A DNA stretch of 33,940 nucleotides, taken from contig JAMFSI010000154.1 in assembly GCA_026225215.1 (NCBI GenBank), positions 1 through 33,940 on the forward strand, in the 5' to 3' direction. Under the pieces are notes generated by a model. That model saw only the letters and a program-made list of their open reading frames with translations, was not told the origin of the DNA and did no database searches. The DNA comes from Sphingomonas palustris (lineage in GTDB: Bacteria > Pseudomonadota > Alphaproteobacteria > Sphingomonadales > Sphingomonadaceae). Shown here one piece after another: positions 9,537-17,455 of this stretch (positions are counted from its first letter, which is position 1; each line of letters opens with the position of its first letter). The position numbers were made by a program, and so were the translations under genes.

Positions 9537-10411
9537 GTTTCGCTGCCACCATCCTGACACTTTATCCCGAGATGTTCCCTGGGCCATTGGGTATAAGCCT
9601 CGCCGGGCGGGCACTGGCCGACGGGATATGGTCGCTCGATTGCGTGCAAATCCGAGATTTCGCCACCGACCGCCATCGCAGTGTCGATGATACGCCTGCT
9701 GGTGGCGGCGCTGGGATGGTGCTGCGTGCTGATGTGCTGGCGGCGGCGGTGGATCACGCGGTAGCCCAATTCCGCCCCGGCACGGGGAGGGGGACCCGCG
9801 AAGCTGGTGGTGGGGGCCCACGTCTCCGAGAACCTCGACTTGGCGGAGAGGCGGGCCCCCTCCACCATCCTGCGGATGGTCCCCCTCCCCGTGCCGGGGA
9901 GGAACTAAGCGTCCCCATCCTGGCCATGACCCCTCGCGGAAAACCTATTACCCAAGCGCGCATCCGCGAACTCGCATCCGGTCCTGGCGTCATCATCCTG
10001 TGCGGTCGCTTCGAGGGTTTTGACGAGCGAATCTTCGCCGCGCGCGACATCGAAGAGGTGTCGGTCGGCGATATCGTGCTGTCCGGCGGCGAGCCGGCGG
10101 CATTGATGGTGCTCGACGCTTGCATTCGCCTGCTTCCCGGCGTAATGGGCGCGACCTTGAGCGGGGTGGAGGAGTCGTTTGACGACGATCTTCTCGAATA
10201 CCCTCAATATACCCGACCCGCTTTGTGGGAAGGGCGCGAGATCCCTGAAGTGCTGCGATCGGGGGATCATGCGAAGATCGCGGCCTGGCGCAAGCTGATG
10301 GCAGAAGATCATACACGGTTACGCAGGCCGGACCTTTGGGAGCGTCATGTCGGCGCTCGGGGCCAGCCTGCCTCTGGCGCGCGGCAAAAACAGAAGGACC
10401 AGGGCACATGA
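9533..10411 (+). CDS. trmD: tRNA (guanine-N1-)-methyltransferase TrmD with an in-frame palindromic insertion
   Basis: TrmD makes m1G37 in tRNAs with SAM, preventing +1 frameshifting. Conserved pieces are [12 protein letters not shown] (8-19), [44 protein letters not shown] and PQYTRP, forming the trefoil-knot SPOUT fold. The product is 292 residues where about 245 is usual. The excess is residues 81-124, between the helix ending AVAQF and the strand starting VPILAMTP, encoded exactly by a long palindromic repeat (9771-9903). The insert is Gly/Pro/Arg-rich. Motifs on both sides are in frame, so the enzyme is probably still functional with a surface loop added. trmD overlaps rimM and rplS by 4 bases each. 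Confidence 0.95.
   Translation: MSFAATILTLYPEMFPGPLGISLAGRALADGIWSLDCVQIRDFATDRHRSVDDTPAGGGAGMVLRADVLAAAVDHAVAQFRPGTGRGTREAGGGGPRLREPRLGGEAGPLHHPADGPPPRAGEELSVPILAMTPRGKPITQARIRELASGPGVIILCGRFEGFDERIFAARDIEEVSVGDIVLSGGEPAALMVLDACIRLLPGVMGATLSGVEESFDDDLLEYPQYTRPALWEGREIPEVLRSGDHAKIAAWRKLMAEDHTRLRRPDLWERHVGARGQPASGARQKQKDQGT
9771..9903. repeat. GC-rich palindromic element inside trmD
   Basis: The outer arms 9771-9796 and 9878-9903 are complementary at 25 of 26 positions. Inner arms 9805-9819 and 9853-9867 pair at 14 of 15, and TCTCCG/CGGAGA (9823-9828, 9844-9849) closes the hairpin. The whole element can fold as one long stem. Its length corresponds to about 44 codons, and it is read through in frame in TrmD. 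The composition (CCCCTCCCC, GTGCCGGGG) is like intergenic repeats common in sphingomonads. Confidence 0.88.
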
Positions 10412-10782
10412 ACCTGATTCAGCAGATCGAAGCCGAGGAAATCGCCAAGGCGGCGAAAGATATTCCTGAATTCCGTCCGGGCGACACCGTTCGCGTCGGC
10501 GTGAAGGTGGTCGAAGGCGAACGCAGCCGTGTGCAGGCCTATGAAGGTGTGTGCATTGCTCGTGCGAACAAGGGCTTCGGCTCGAACTTCACCGTGCGCA
10601 AGATGAGCTTCGGTGAAGGTGTGGAGCGCGTATTCCCGCTCTATTCGCCGAACATCGATAGCATTACCGTGGTTCGTCGCGGTGTCGTGCGTCGCGCCAA
10701 GCTCTACTACCTGCGCGGCCGCACCGGCAAACGCGCTCGTATTGCCGAGCGCCGCGATCCGCGCACCAACCAGGGCGGCTGA
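10408..10782 (+). CDS. rplS: 50S ribosomal protein L19
   Basis: A 124-residue L19 located at the 30S-50S interface. Visible are [14 protein letters not shown] (1-14), the [18 protein letters not shown] segment, [12 protein letters not shown], the [18 protein letters not shown] block, and the basic [17 protein letters not shown] stretch. Length is typical. The ATG at 10408 overlaps the trmD stop by 4 bases, so expression probably depends on trmD translation. A strong terminator follows. Confidence 0.98.
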   Translation: MNLIQQIEAEEIAKAAKDIPEFRPGDTVRVGVKVVEGERSRVQAYEGVCIARANKGFGSNFTVRKMSFGEGVERVFPLYSPNIDSITVVRRGVVRRAKLYYLRGRTGKRARIAERRDPRTNQGG

Positions 10783-10807
10783 CCGCTTCCACGAGACAAA
10801 ATTCGTG

Positions 10808-10845
10808 AAAGGGCGTCCTGGCAAAAGTGCCGGGGCGCCCTTTTT
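10808..10845 (+). terminator. Rho-independent terminator after rplS
   Basis: GGGCGTCCTGGCA (10811-10823) pairs with TGCCGGGGCGCCC (10828-10840), allowing G-U pairs, around a 4-base loop, and is followed by five T. It ends the ffh/rpsP-rimM-trmD-rplS transcript. Confidence 0.9.
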
Positions 10846-10869
10846 GGTGTGGATTTTGTTTCCTTCCTT

Positions 10870-10958
10870 CCGTCTGTGCTGAGCTTGTCGAAGCAGTGCC
10901 TTTCTTCAACGAGCGAGCAAAGAAGGATACTCCCCTGCGGCAGGCTCAGGATAGACGA
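10870..10958. repeat. REP-like inverted repeat, copy B (degenerate)
   Basis: The left arm at 10870-10898 carries the core CTGAGCTTGTCGAAG. The right arm (about 10931-10957) is diverged to a GCGGCAGGCTCAGGA form, with roughly two thirds of positions still pairing. It lies between the rplS terminator and the S9 peptidase gene, and is the only copy upstream of a gene start. Confidence 0.7.
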
Positions 10959-11022
10959 GGTGGGGGTGAATGGCTTGCGATCGCCGCTGATCGGTGAGGT
11001 TTTTTGGAGTAGCCGACTTGTC

Positions 11023-13257
11023 ATGCAGATCATCAGAACATGCATGCTGGCATTTGCCTTGGTCAGCGTCAGTGCGCCTGCGTTTGCGGGGAATGCAGCA
11101 GTGACTTCACAACTTACCTTCGAGCGCGTCTTTGCCAGCCCAGCTCTCAATGGCCCGGCGCCGCGCGGGGTCAAGCTCTCGCCCGATGGCCGCTGGCTGA
11201 CGCTGCTGCGTAACCGCGCCGAAGATCGCCAGCGGTATGACCTCTGGGGTTATGAGCGCGCCACCGGGCAATGGCGGATGCTGGTCGACTCGCTCAAACT
11301 GTCTTCGGGGCAGGCGCTGTCCGAGGCCGAGAAGATGCAGCGCGAGCGGCTGCGAATCGGTGACCTCAAGGGTATCGTCAGCTATGACTGGAGCGCTGAC
11401 GGCAAGGCGCTGCTGGTGCCGCTCGATGGTGAGCTTTACCTCGCCGGGCTCGATGGCACCATCACCCATATCGCCGGGGTTGGCGCCAATCCACTGAACG
11501 CGCGGCTGAGCGAGAAGGGGCGTTACCTCTCGTTCGTGCGCGACCGGCGGCTGTGGGTAGCGCCGATTGCCGGTGGTCAACCGCAGGCGATCACGCCGCA
11601 GGAAAGGGCCGATACCGTCCATTGGGGCGAGGCTGAGTTCGTCGCGCAAGAGGAAATGGCGCGGTTCGACGGGGCGTGGTGGGCGCCGGATGACAGTCGC
11701 ATTGCGGTCGAACGCTTCGATGAGGCTAAGGTCGCGGTGGTGACGCGCGCGGCGATCGGCGCCAGCGGCACGACGACCTTTGAGCAGCGCTATCCGTTGG
11801 CGGGCACCGGCAATGCCGAGGTTAGCCTATGGGTGATGCGGCCCGATGGTAGTGGGCGCGTGCAGGTCGATCTCGGGCCTGACCCGGATATCTACCTTGC
11901 CCGCGTCGATTGGGCGAAGGATGGCAAGACACTGTTCGTCCAGCGCGAGAACCGGGTGCAGACCCGGCTCGATATGCTGGCGGTCGATCCGGCGAGTGGT
12001 GCGGCGCGCGTGCTGTTCAGCGAGGAGGCCGCGCCGAAGAGCTGGATCAATCTGACCGACGACTATCGCTTCCTCAAGGACGGTAGCTTGATCTGGTGGT
12101 CCGAACGCGATGGCTTCGGGCATCTCTATCATTTCGTTGGAGGCCATTGGCGCCAGTTGACCCGCGGGCCGTGGATGGTGACATCATTGGTCGGCGTCGA
12201 TGAGGCGCAGGGCCGGGTGTTTTTTACCGGCACCAAGGACGATGTGCTGGCGCCGCAAGTCTATGCGCTTGATCTCGTGCAGCCTGAGCAGATTACCCGG
12301 CTGACCGAGCCCGGCTGGGTCAATGGTGCAAGCATGGACAAGAGCGGGCATACGCTGGTCATCAGCCGCTCGGCCGAGGCGCAGCCGCCGCAGTCCTATC
12401 TTGCTGACGAGACCGGCAAGCGGCTGGCCTGGGTCGAGGAAAACCGCGTAGAGGGGGCGCACCCCTACGCGCCATATCTCGCCGCGCACCGTGCTCCACA
12501 ATTCGGTACGATCACCGCAGCCGACGGCTCGCTGCTGCATTGGCGGATGATCACCCCTCTCATGCAGTCCCGCAAGCGCTATCCGGTCTTCTTCTCGCAT
12601 TACGGCGGCCCGCATGCGCAGACCGTGTCGCGCGGTTGGACCGGGGCATTGGCGCAGGCGGTCGTGGCGCAGGGCTATATCTGGTTCGAGCTGGACAACC
12701 GCGGCAGCGCCAATCGCGGCGTCGCCTTCGAAAGCCAGATCTGGCACGCGATGGGCTCGGTCGAGGTTGCGGATCAACTGGCTGGGGCGGCTTATCTCAA
12801 GACGCTGGCCTTCGTCGATCCGGGCAAGATCGCTACCTATGGCTGGTCCTATGGCGGTTATATGACGCTGAAGCTGCTTGAGGCGGAGCCGGGCGCATTC
12901 GCAGCCGGGATTGCCGGCGCACCGGTGACCAAGTGGGAGCTATACGACACCCATTATACCGAACGCTATCTAGGCGATCCGCGCGAAGTGCCGCAAGTCT
13001 ACGCGGCGTCGGATGCGCTGGAACAGGCCACGAAGATCAGCGATCCGCTGCTGCTGATCCACGGCATGTCCGATGATAACGTCGTGTTCGACAATAGTTC
13101 GGAGCTTATCGCGCGGTTGCAGGGGGAGGCGGTGCCGTTCGAGATGATGCTGTACCCTGGTTACACCCACAGCGTCACGGGGCCGAAAATCGGCAAGCAT
13201 TTGTGGGAGACGATTTTCGCCTTCCTGCGCCGCCATGGAGTGACGCCGCCGGAATAA
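11023..13257 (+). CDS. Exported S9 family peptidase, DPP4-type (S9B)
   Basis: A 744-residue prolyl-oligopeptidase-type enzyme. A Sec signal peptide occupies about residues 1-23 (hydrophobic MLAFALVSVSAPAFA). An N-terminal beta-propeller follows, including QEEMARFDGAWWAPD; its E210-E211 pair matches the glutamates that hold the free amino end of substrates in DPP4. The C-terminal alpha/beta hydrolase domain has the nucleophile S609 in GWSYGGYM, acid D684 in GMSDDNVVF and H716 in YTHSV. It likely releases dipeptides from N termini in the periplasm. The frame is open upstream to 10849, but that part runs over a repeat and lacks a signal; ATG 11023 gives a proper signal peptide. Confidence 0.93.
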   Translation: MQIIRTCMLAFALVSVSAPAFAGNAAVTSQLTFERVFASPALNGPAPRGVKLSPDGRWLTLLRNRAEDRQRYDLWGYERATGQWRMLVDSLKLSSGQALSEAEKMQRERLRIGDLKGIVSYDWSADGKALLVPLDGELYLAGLDGTITHIAGVGANPLNARLSEKGRYLSFVRDRRLWVAPIAGGQPQAITPQERADTVHWGEAEFVAQEEMARFDGAWWAPDDSRIAVERFDEAKVAVVTRAAIGASGTTTFEQRYPLAGTGNAEVSLWVMRPDGSGRVQVDLGPDPDIYLARVDWAKDGKTLFVQRENRVQTRLDMLAVDPASGAARVLFSEEAAPKSWINLTDDYRFLKDGSLIWWSERDGFGHLYHFVGGHWRQLTRGPWMVTSLVGVDEAQGRVFFTGTKDDVLAPQVYALDLVQPEQITRLTEPGWVNGASMDKSGHTLVISRSAEAQPPQSYLADETGKRLAWVEENRVEGAHPYAPYLAAHRAPQFGTITAADGSLLHWRMITPLMQSRKRYPVFFSHYGGPHAQTVSRGWTGALAQAVVAQGYIWFELDNRGSANRGVAFESQIWHAMGSVEVADQLAGAAYLKTLAFVDPGKIATYGWSYGGYMTLKLLEAEPGAFAAGIAGAPVTKWELYDTHYTERYLGDPREVPQVYAASDALEQATKISDPLLLIHGMSDDNVVFDNSSELIARLQGEAVPFEMMLYPGYTHSVTGPKIGKHLWETIFAFLRRHGVTPPE

Positions 13258-13260
13258 ACT

Positions 13261-13355
13261 CTCCGTTCATACTGAGTTTGTCGAAGCACTGCCTTTCTTC
13301 TCAACAGGAGTTGGAAAAGAAGGACAGTCCTTCGACAAGCTCAGGATGGGCGGAG
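13261..13355. repeat. REP-like inverted repeat, copy C
   Basis: Arms 13261-13291 and 13325-13355 pair at 26 of 31 positions with the same CTGAG-Y-TTGTCGAAG core as copies A and B and a similar CCTTTCTT/AAAAGAAGG centre. It lies 4 bases after the S9 peptidase stop and before asd. Confidence 0.85.
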
Positions 13356-13443
13356 GTGTATCAGTTCATTCAACCTTGCGCCTGACGTGCGGCGCGCTAA
13401 CGACAGCGCTCGGGTTTTGGCCTGGCGCCAATGGAGAAGTATA

Positions 13444-14475
13444 ATGGGTTATCGGGTGGTCGTGGTCGGTGCGACCGGGAATGTCGGCCGGGAAATGCTC
13501 AACATCCTGGCCGAGCGGGAATTTCCCTGCGACGAGATCGCCGCAGTGGCATCGCCGCGTTCGACCGGCACCGAGATCGAATACGGCGATACCGGCCGTA
13601 TCCTCAAGGTGAAGAACATCGAGCATTTCGATTTCACCGGCTGGGATATCGCGCTGTTCGCCGCCGGTTCCGGGGCCGCGCAGACTTATGCGCCCAAGGC
13701 GGCGTCGCAGGGCTGCGTGGTGATCGACAATTCGTCGCATTACCGCATGGACCCCGACGTGCCACTGATCGTGCCCGAGGTGAACGCGGACGCGATCGAT
13801 GGTTACAAGCGCAAGAACATCATCGCTAACCCCAATTGCTCGACCGCGCAGCTGGTCGTCGTGTTGAAGCCATTGCACGATGCGGCCAAGATCAAGCGGG
13901 TCGTCGTTTCGACCTACCAGTCGACCAGCGGCGCCGGCAAGGCGGGCATGGACGAGTTGTTCGAGCAGACCCGCAGCGTGTTCATGCCGATTGGCGAGAT
14001 GAACCCGCCGAGCAAGTTCACCAAGCAGATCGCCTTCAACGTCATCCCCCATATCGATGTCTTCCTCGACGATGGTTACACCAAGGAAGAATGGAAGATG
14101 GTGGTCGAGACCAAGAAGATCCTCGATCCGAAGATCAAGCTCACCGCAACCTGCGTGCGCGTGCCGGTGTTCATCGGCCATTCCGAGGCGGTGAATATCG
14201 AGTTCGAAAATGAGATCTCGGCGCAGGAAGCCCAGGACATCCTGCGCGAAGCGCCGGGGATCATGCTGATCGATAAGCGCGAAGACGGCGGCTACGCCAC
14301 CCCGATCGAATGCGCCGGCGAAAGCGCCACTTACGTCAGCCGCGTCCGCGAAGACCCCACCGTGGACAACGGCCTGGTGCTGTGGTGCGTGTCGGATAAC
14401 CTCCGCAAGGGCGCCGCGTTGAATGCGGTGCAGATCGCGGAACTGCTGGGGCGGCGGCATTTGCAGAAGGGATAA
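13444..14475 (+). CDS. asd: Aspartate-semialdehyde dehydrogenase
   Basis: A 343-residue NADP-dependent enzyme reducing aspartyl phosphate to the semialdehyde, on the way to lysine, threonine, methionine and diaminopimelate. The nucleotide-binding GATGNVGREML opens the protein; the catalytic cysteine is C132 in NPNCSTAQ, and H246 in FIGHSEAVNIEF matches the active-site histidine region. The STYQSTSGAGK segment is also conserved. ATG 13444 is chosen over the more upstream in-frame start because a GGAGA site precedes it and homologues begin with MGYRV-like residues. It appears monocistronic. Confidence 0.96.
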   Translation: MGYRVVVVGATGNVGREMLNILAEREFPCDEIAAVASPRSTGTEIEYGDTGRILKVKNIEHFDFTGWDIALFAAGSGAAQTYAPKAASQGCVVIDNSSHYRMDPDVPLIVPEVNADAIDGYKRKNIIANPNCSTAQLVVVLKPLHDAAKIKRVVVSTYQSTSGAGKAGMDELFEQTRSVFMPIGEMNPPSKFTKQIAFNVIPHIDVFLDDGYTKEEWKMVVETKKILDPKIKLTATCVRVPVFIGHSEAVNIEFENEISAQEAQDILREAPGIMLIDKREDGGYATPIECAGESATYVSRVREDPTVDNGLVLWCVSDNLRKGAALNAVQIAELLGRRHLQKG

Positions 14476-14512
14476 GAAATTGGGGTTTTTTGTGGGGCGA
14501 TCGCCCTATGCA

Positions 14513-14543
14513 TTTCGGCCAGATCCTAAGGGTCTGGCCGAAA
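14513..14543. terminator. Hairpin between convergent asd and vapC
   Basis: TTTCGGCCAGA (14513-14523) and TCTGGCCGAAA (14533-14543) are perfectly complementary, and the pairing continues inward to a TAA loop. There is no long T tract, but the position between two convergent stops suggests a bidirectional terminator. Confidence 0.55.
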
Positions 14544-14544
14544 C

Positions 14545-14901
14545 TCAAGTTGCGATGCCCATAGTCGATGCAACTTCGTGAAGCCGTTTGTCGCGGGTCC
14601 ATAATGTAGCGTCAGTCAGCCGCACCGAGGCCAGCAGATGCGCATCGACATAACCGATCCCGCGCCCGAACAGCGCATGCCGGGCAATAAATCCGAGAAC
14701 CTCGTCATCATCGGCAAGCTGAGCTTTGGGCAGATCGCGCAATGCTTCGATAATGGTATCGCGCTGACGCAGGCTGCCCAGTGCCAATTCGCCGATCACG
14801 TAGGGATGGCACAGCACTTGTCCACCATTCAGCAGTTCGGAGAGCCTGGCATCGGTACGGCGCAAATGGTCGATCCACACCGAGCTATCGACAAGGATCA
14901 A
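14545..14901 (-). CDS. vapC: VapC-type PIN-domain RNase toxin
   Basis: A 118-residue PIN-domain protein. The acidic residues that bind the metal ion are visible: D5 in ILVDSSVWIDHL, E38 in VIGELALG, D86 in GYVDAHLLAS and D104 in WTRDKRL. VapC toxins cut tRNA or rRNA. Its start overlaps the stop of the antitoxin gene by 4 bases, the standard antitoxin-first arrangement. The target RNA cannot be told from sequence. Confidence 0.93.
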   Translation of the reverse strand: MILVDSSVWIDHLRRTDARLSELLNGGQVLCHPYVIGELALGSLRQRDTIIEALRDLPKAQLADDDEVLGFIARHALFGRGIGYVDAHLLASVRLTDATLWTRDKRLHEVASTMGIAT

Positions 14902-15101
14902 GCCTGATCGCTTTCTGTGCGGCGGCGCGGGGTGAGGGCGGCATCCGGTTCGCTGCCACCAAGGCGAGCGAGGCGGCGCGCACTTTCGCGTTCGATCAAG
15001 GCGGTCAGTGCTTCGCGAACAAGCGAAGATTTTTCCTTGAGGCCGGTGAAGGCCTGGGCTTTGGCGACGAGATCATCGTCGAGGGCAAGTGTAGTACGCA
15101 A
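14898..15101 (-). CDS. vapB: VapB-type antitoxin, ribbon-helix-helix
   Basis: A 67-residue protein if started at TTG 15101, giving MRTTLALDDDLVAKAQAFTG, the typical opening of type II antitoxins of the VapB/DUF2191 sort. A GGAG site lies just upstream. The frame is open to 15134 but the extra residues (MLISCRTWRAA) do not look like the family. The N-terminal ribbon-helix-helix should bind the operon promoter, and the Arg/Ala-rich C-terminal part should wrap VapC. Confidence 0.88.
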   Translation of the reverse strand: MRTTLALDDDLVAKAQAFTGLKEKSSLVREALTALIERESARRLARLGGSEPDAALTPRRRTESDQA

Positions 15102-15162
15102 AGCTGCTCTCCATGTTCGGCACGAAATTAGCATCGAATGATGTCTATTACAATGCCAGAAC

Positions 15163-15909
15163 CTACCCCCTCGCTTCCAGCTCCCCCAGCTTAACCTCGA
15201 TCGCCCGCCACAACCGATCGAGCGCGTGCGCGCCCTCCGCGTGCCGGGCGAAGGTACCTACGGGCGCGCGCTGGACGGCGCTTTGTTCGATCGCGCTCGA
15301 ATAGGGGATCACCGGGTAGGCCGCCATGGCGCCGGCACGGGCTTCGCGGTGAGCCTTGCGGCGCGAATCATACATCGACAGTACCGGCAGGATCGGCGGA
15401 TGGCGGCGGTGGTGGCGAGTAAGGTCGGCGCGTAGCAGGTCGAGCGCGCGTGCCGACAAAGGCGACGGTGGCAGCGGCACGATCAGCACGTCGGCGCCGG
15501 CGATGATCTGCTCGGTTACCTCGTTCTGGCCAGCGGGCGCGTCGATGATGATCCGCTCGAAATCGCGCTGCAGTTCTTCGGTCAGGCGAGCCAGCCGCTT
15601 GCGCCGGCCGATCCGGGCGAGATGCAGCGGCAGCGTCCGCAGGCTGGCGTCGGCGCCGATCACGCCGAGCCGGTCGAAGCGGGTGGGGGTGGCGAGCTGC
15701 CCCGGCGGGGTATCGCGTTGAAAGGCGGCGAGGGCGCGCGGGCGCTCGTCTTCGTCGAGGCCCATCAGATAGCTGGCGCCGCCTTGCACATCGAGATCCC
15801 ACAGCAGCGTCCGTCGCCCGCCCGGTACCGCGCAGCGCCACGCCAGATCTACCGCGAGCGTCGATTTGCCAACGCCGCCTTTCGGGCTGTAAACGGCGAT
15901 GACGCTCAT
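15163..15909 (-). CDS. ParA/MinD-family ATPase, orphan
   Basis: A 248-residue deviant-Walker P-loop ATPase. The motif KGGVGKST is at 10-17 with the signature lysine K10; the Walker B region is RIIIDAPAGQNE (about 119-130), and DLDVQGGASYL follows the second strand. Such ATPases position plasmids, chromosomes or protein clusters on the nucleoid or membrane. No ParB, parS or MinE-like gene is near, so the cargo is unknown. The start at 15909 (MSVIAVYSPKGG) fits the family; the frame is open 22 codons further without resemblance. It is divergent from the glycosyltransferase gene 152 bp away. Confidence 0.88.
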   Translation of the reverse strand: MSVIAVYSPKGGVGKSTLAVDLAWRCAVPGGRRTLLWDLDVQGGASYLMGLDEDERPRALAAFQRDTPPGQLATPTRFDRLGVIGADASLRTLPLHLARIGRRKRLARLTEELQRDFERIIIDAPAGQNEVTEQIIAGADVLIVPLPPSPLSARALDLLRADLTRHHRRHPPILPVLSMYDSRRKAHREARAGAMAAYPVIPYSSAIEQSAVQRAPVGTFARHAEGAHALDRLWRAIEVKLGELEARG

Positions 15910-16061
15910 GTCGTTGCTCTCGCTGGGCCGGTGCGGAATTCCGCTCCGTTTGAGCGGCCAATCCGCACAAGGCAACCGCCGTTTCCGGGCTGTCCCGCTT
16001 TGGCATAGGCAAAGCGTGCGCTCGCAACACGCACGTCATAAATTCAGGCTCAAAGGCATAT

Positions 16062-17336
16062 ATGAGCCTGCCCGAGCGACCACTGACTATCTGCGATCTG
16101 ACCCAGAGCTATGCGCCTTACGGCGGTGGCGGGGTTTCCTGCTATCTGCGCGAGAAGCGCAGGCATATTCTGGCGCGAACCGACCACACTTTGATCCAGA
16201 TCGTGCCGGGGCCGGAAGACCGGGTCATCCGCAATGGCCGCCATATCTGGGTGGAAGTCGCGGCCGGGCAAGTGCAGGGTAGCCCCAACTATCGCTTCAT
16301 CCTGCGCACGCACGCGGTGCGCGCGGTGTTGGAGGAATTCCAGCCCGATATCATCGAATCGTTATGCCCCTGGGTGTTGCCGTGGACCGCGATCAATTAC
16401 CGGCGCGCGCATCCGCATACCGCGCTGGTGGCGGGCTATCATACCGATTTCCCCAATACCCACGTCCACCGCGTCGGCACGCATCTGTTCGGCGACACCG
16501 TCGGCGACTGGCTGCGGCAGATCAGCATCAATTATGCCGAGATCACCTATCGCAATTTCGATCGGGTTTATGCGCTCGACGCGGCCACAGAACGAGCCTT
16601 GCATGACGGCGGTGTCGAGCATGTCGATGTGCTCGATCTCGGTGTCGATGCCGATCTGTTCAACCCGGTGCGCCGCGATCGCGAAAGCTGGCAAGCCTTG
16701 GGGCTGCCGACAAAGGGGCCGGTACTGATCTACGCGGGCCGGATCGACACCGAGCGGAGCGCGCATCGGCTGGTCGAGATGTTTCGCCAACTGCCGGACG
16801 ATCTCGGCGCTTCGCTGGTCATGCTGGGTCACGGCAAGCTGCGAGACGCGCTGATCGCCGAAACCGCTGGCATGCGCGTGCGTCTGCCGGGGTTCATCGA
16901 GGATCGCGCGCAACTGGCCGTCGCGCTGGCGTCCGCCGACATTTATGTTTCGGCGATGGCGGCTGAGACCTTCGGTCTGTCAGTGGTGGAAGCGCAGGCG
17001 AGCGGATTGCCGGTGGTCGGCGTGGCGTCGGGCTCGATGCCGGCGCGCGTGCCCGCCGGTTTGGGCCTGCTGGGCCCCGTGGATGACATGGCCGCGATGG
17101 CGGATAATGTGCAGACAATATGGCGGGGAGATTGCGCGACCATGGGCGGCGCGGCGCGGCTTTATGCGGCGAACCGCTATAGCTGGAACGATGTTTTCGA
17201 TCGTCTGCTCGGTGAGGTTTATGCCAACGCCCTGGCGGCGACGCGGATGCGTGTCGAGACCACGCCGCGCTGGTTCGGTTGGCGGGTTGGCGCCACCGAA
17301 CAACGACGGCGACGGGTATTGACTGCGGTGGAATGA
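16062..17336 (+). CDS. Glycosyltransferase family 4 (GT-B fold)
   Basis: A 424-residue GT-B enzyme. The acceptor-side domain starts with the glycine-rich loop YGGGGVSCYL (20-29). The donor-side domain has the LIYAGRIDTERSAHRL loop near 220 and the EAQASGLPVVG motif near 310, whose first glutamate normally contacts the nucleotide sugar. It probably adds a hexose to a lipid or cell-surface glycan. No other glycan genes are near. The sugar and acceptor cannot be predicted. Confidence 0.9.
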   Translation: MSLPERPLTICDLTQSYAPYGGGGVSCYLREKRRHILARTDHTLIQIVPGPEDRVIRNGRHIWVEVAAGQVQGSPNYRFILRTHAVRAVLEEFQPDIIESLCPWVLPWTAINYRRAHPHTALVAGYHTDFPNTHVHRVGTHLFGDTVGDWLRQISINYAEITYRNFDRVYALDAATERALHDGGVEHVDVLDLGVDADLFNPVRRDRESWQALGLPTKGPVLIYAGRIDTERSAHRLVEMFRQLPDDLGASLVMLGHGKLRDALIAETAGMRVRLPGFIEDRAQLAVALASADIYVSAMAAETFGLSVVEAQASGLPVVGVASGSMPARVPAGLGLLGPVDDMAAMADNVQTIWRGDCATMGGAARLYAANRYSWNDVFDRLLGEVYANALAATRMRVETTPRWFGWRVGATEQRRRRVLTAVE

Positions 17337-17380
17337 AGCGAGGGGAGTGTGCCCGCCACCAGCTCTAAGTTTTTGTTATC

Positions 17381-17452
17381 GCATCGTTTAACGCGAAAAA
17401 CCGGTACCCACTTTTTACCTGCGGTTGAACTACGTTTCGCACGATGCTCTAG
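17381..17452. repeat. Convergent-gene repeat, copy 1
   Basis: Starts GCATCGTTTAACGCG and ends CGCACGATGCTCTAG, whose GCATCG/CGATGC ends pair. Inside are AACCGGT, then TTTTTACCTGCGGTTGAAC. About 44 of 54 positions from AAACCGGT to CTAG match copy 2 at 20551-20630. It lies between the convergent ends of the glycosyltransferase and potassium channel genes. Confidence 0.75.
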
Positions 17453-17455
17453 CCC

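Noticed and set aside
8742..9821. 359-codon open frame on the minus strand with Ala/Ser-rich repeats
   Set aside because: Antisense to rpsP, rimM and the trmD start; the repeats only mirror the S16 tail.
10849..11022. 58-codon N-terminal extension of the S9 peptidase
   Set aside because: Translates the degenerate REP-like repeat and would bury the signal peptide.
13366..14460. 364-codon open frame on the minus strand
   Set aside because: Antisense to asd; composition of a shadow frame.
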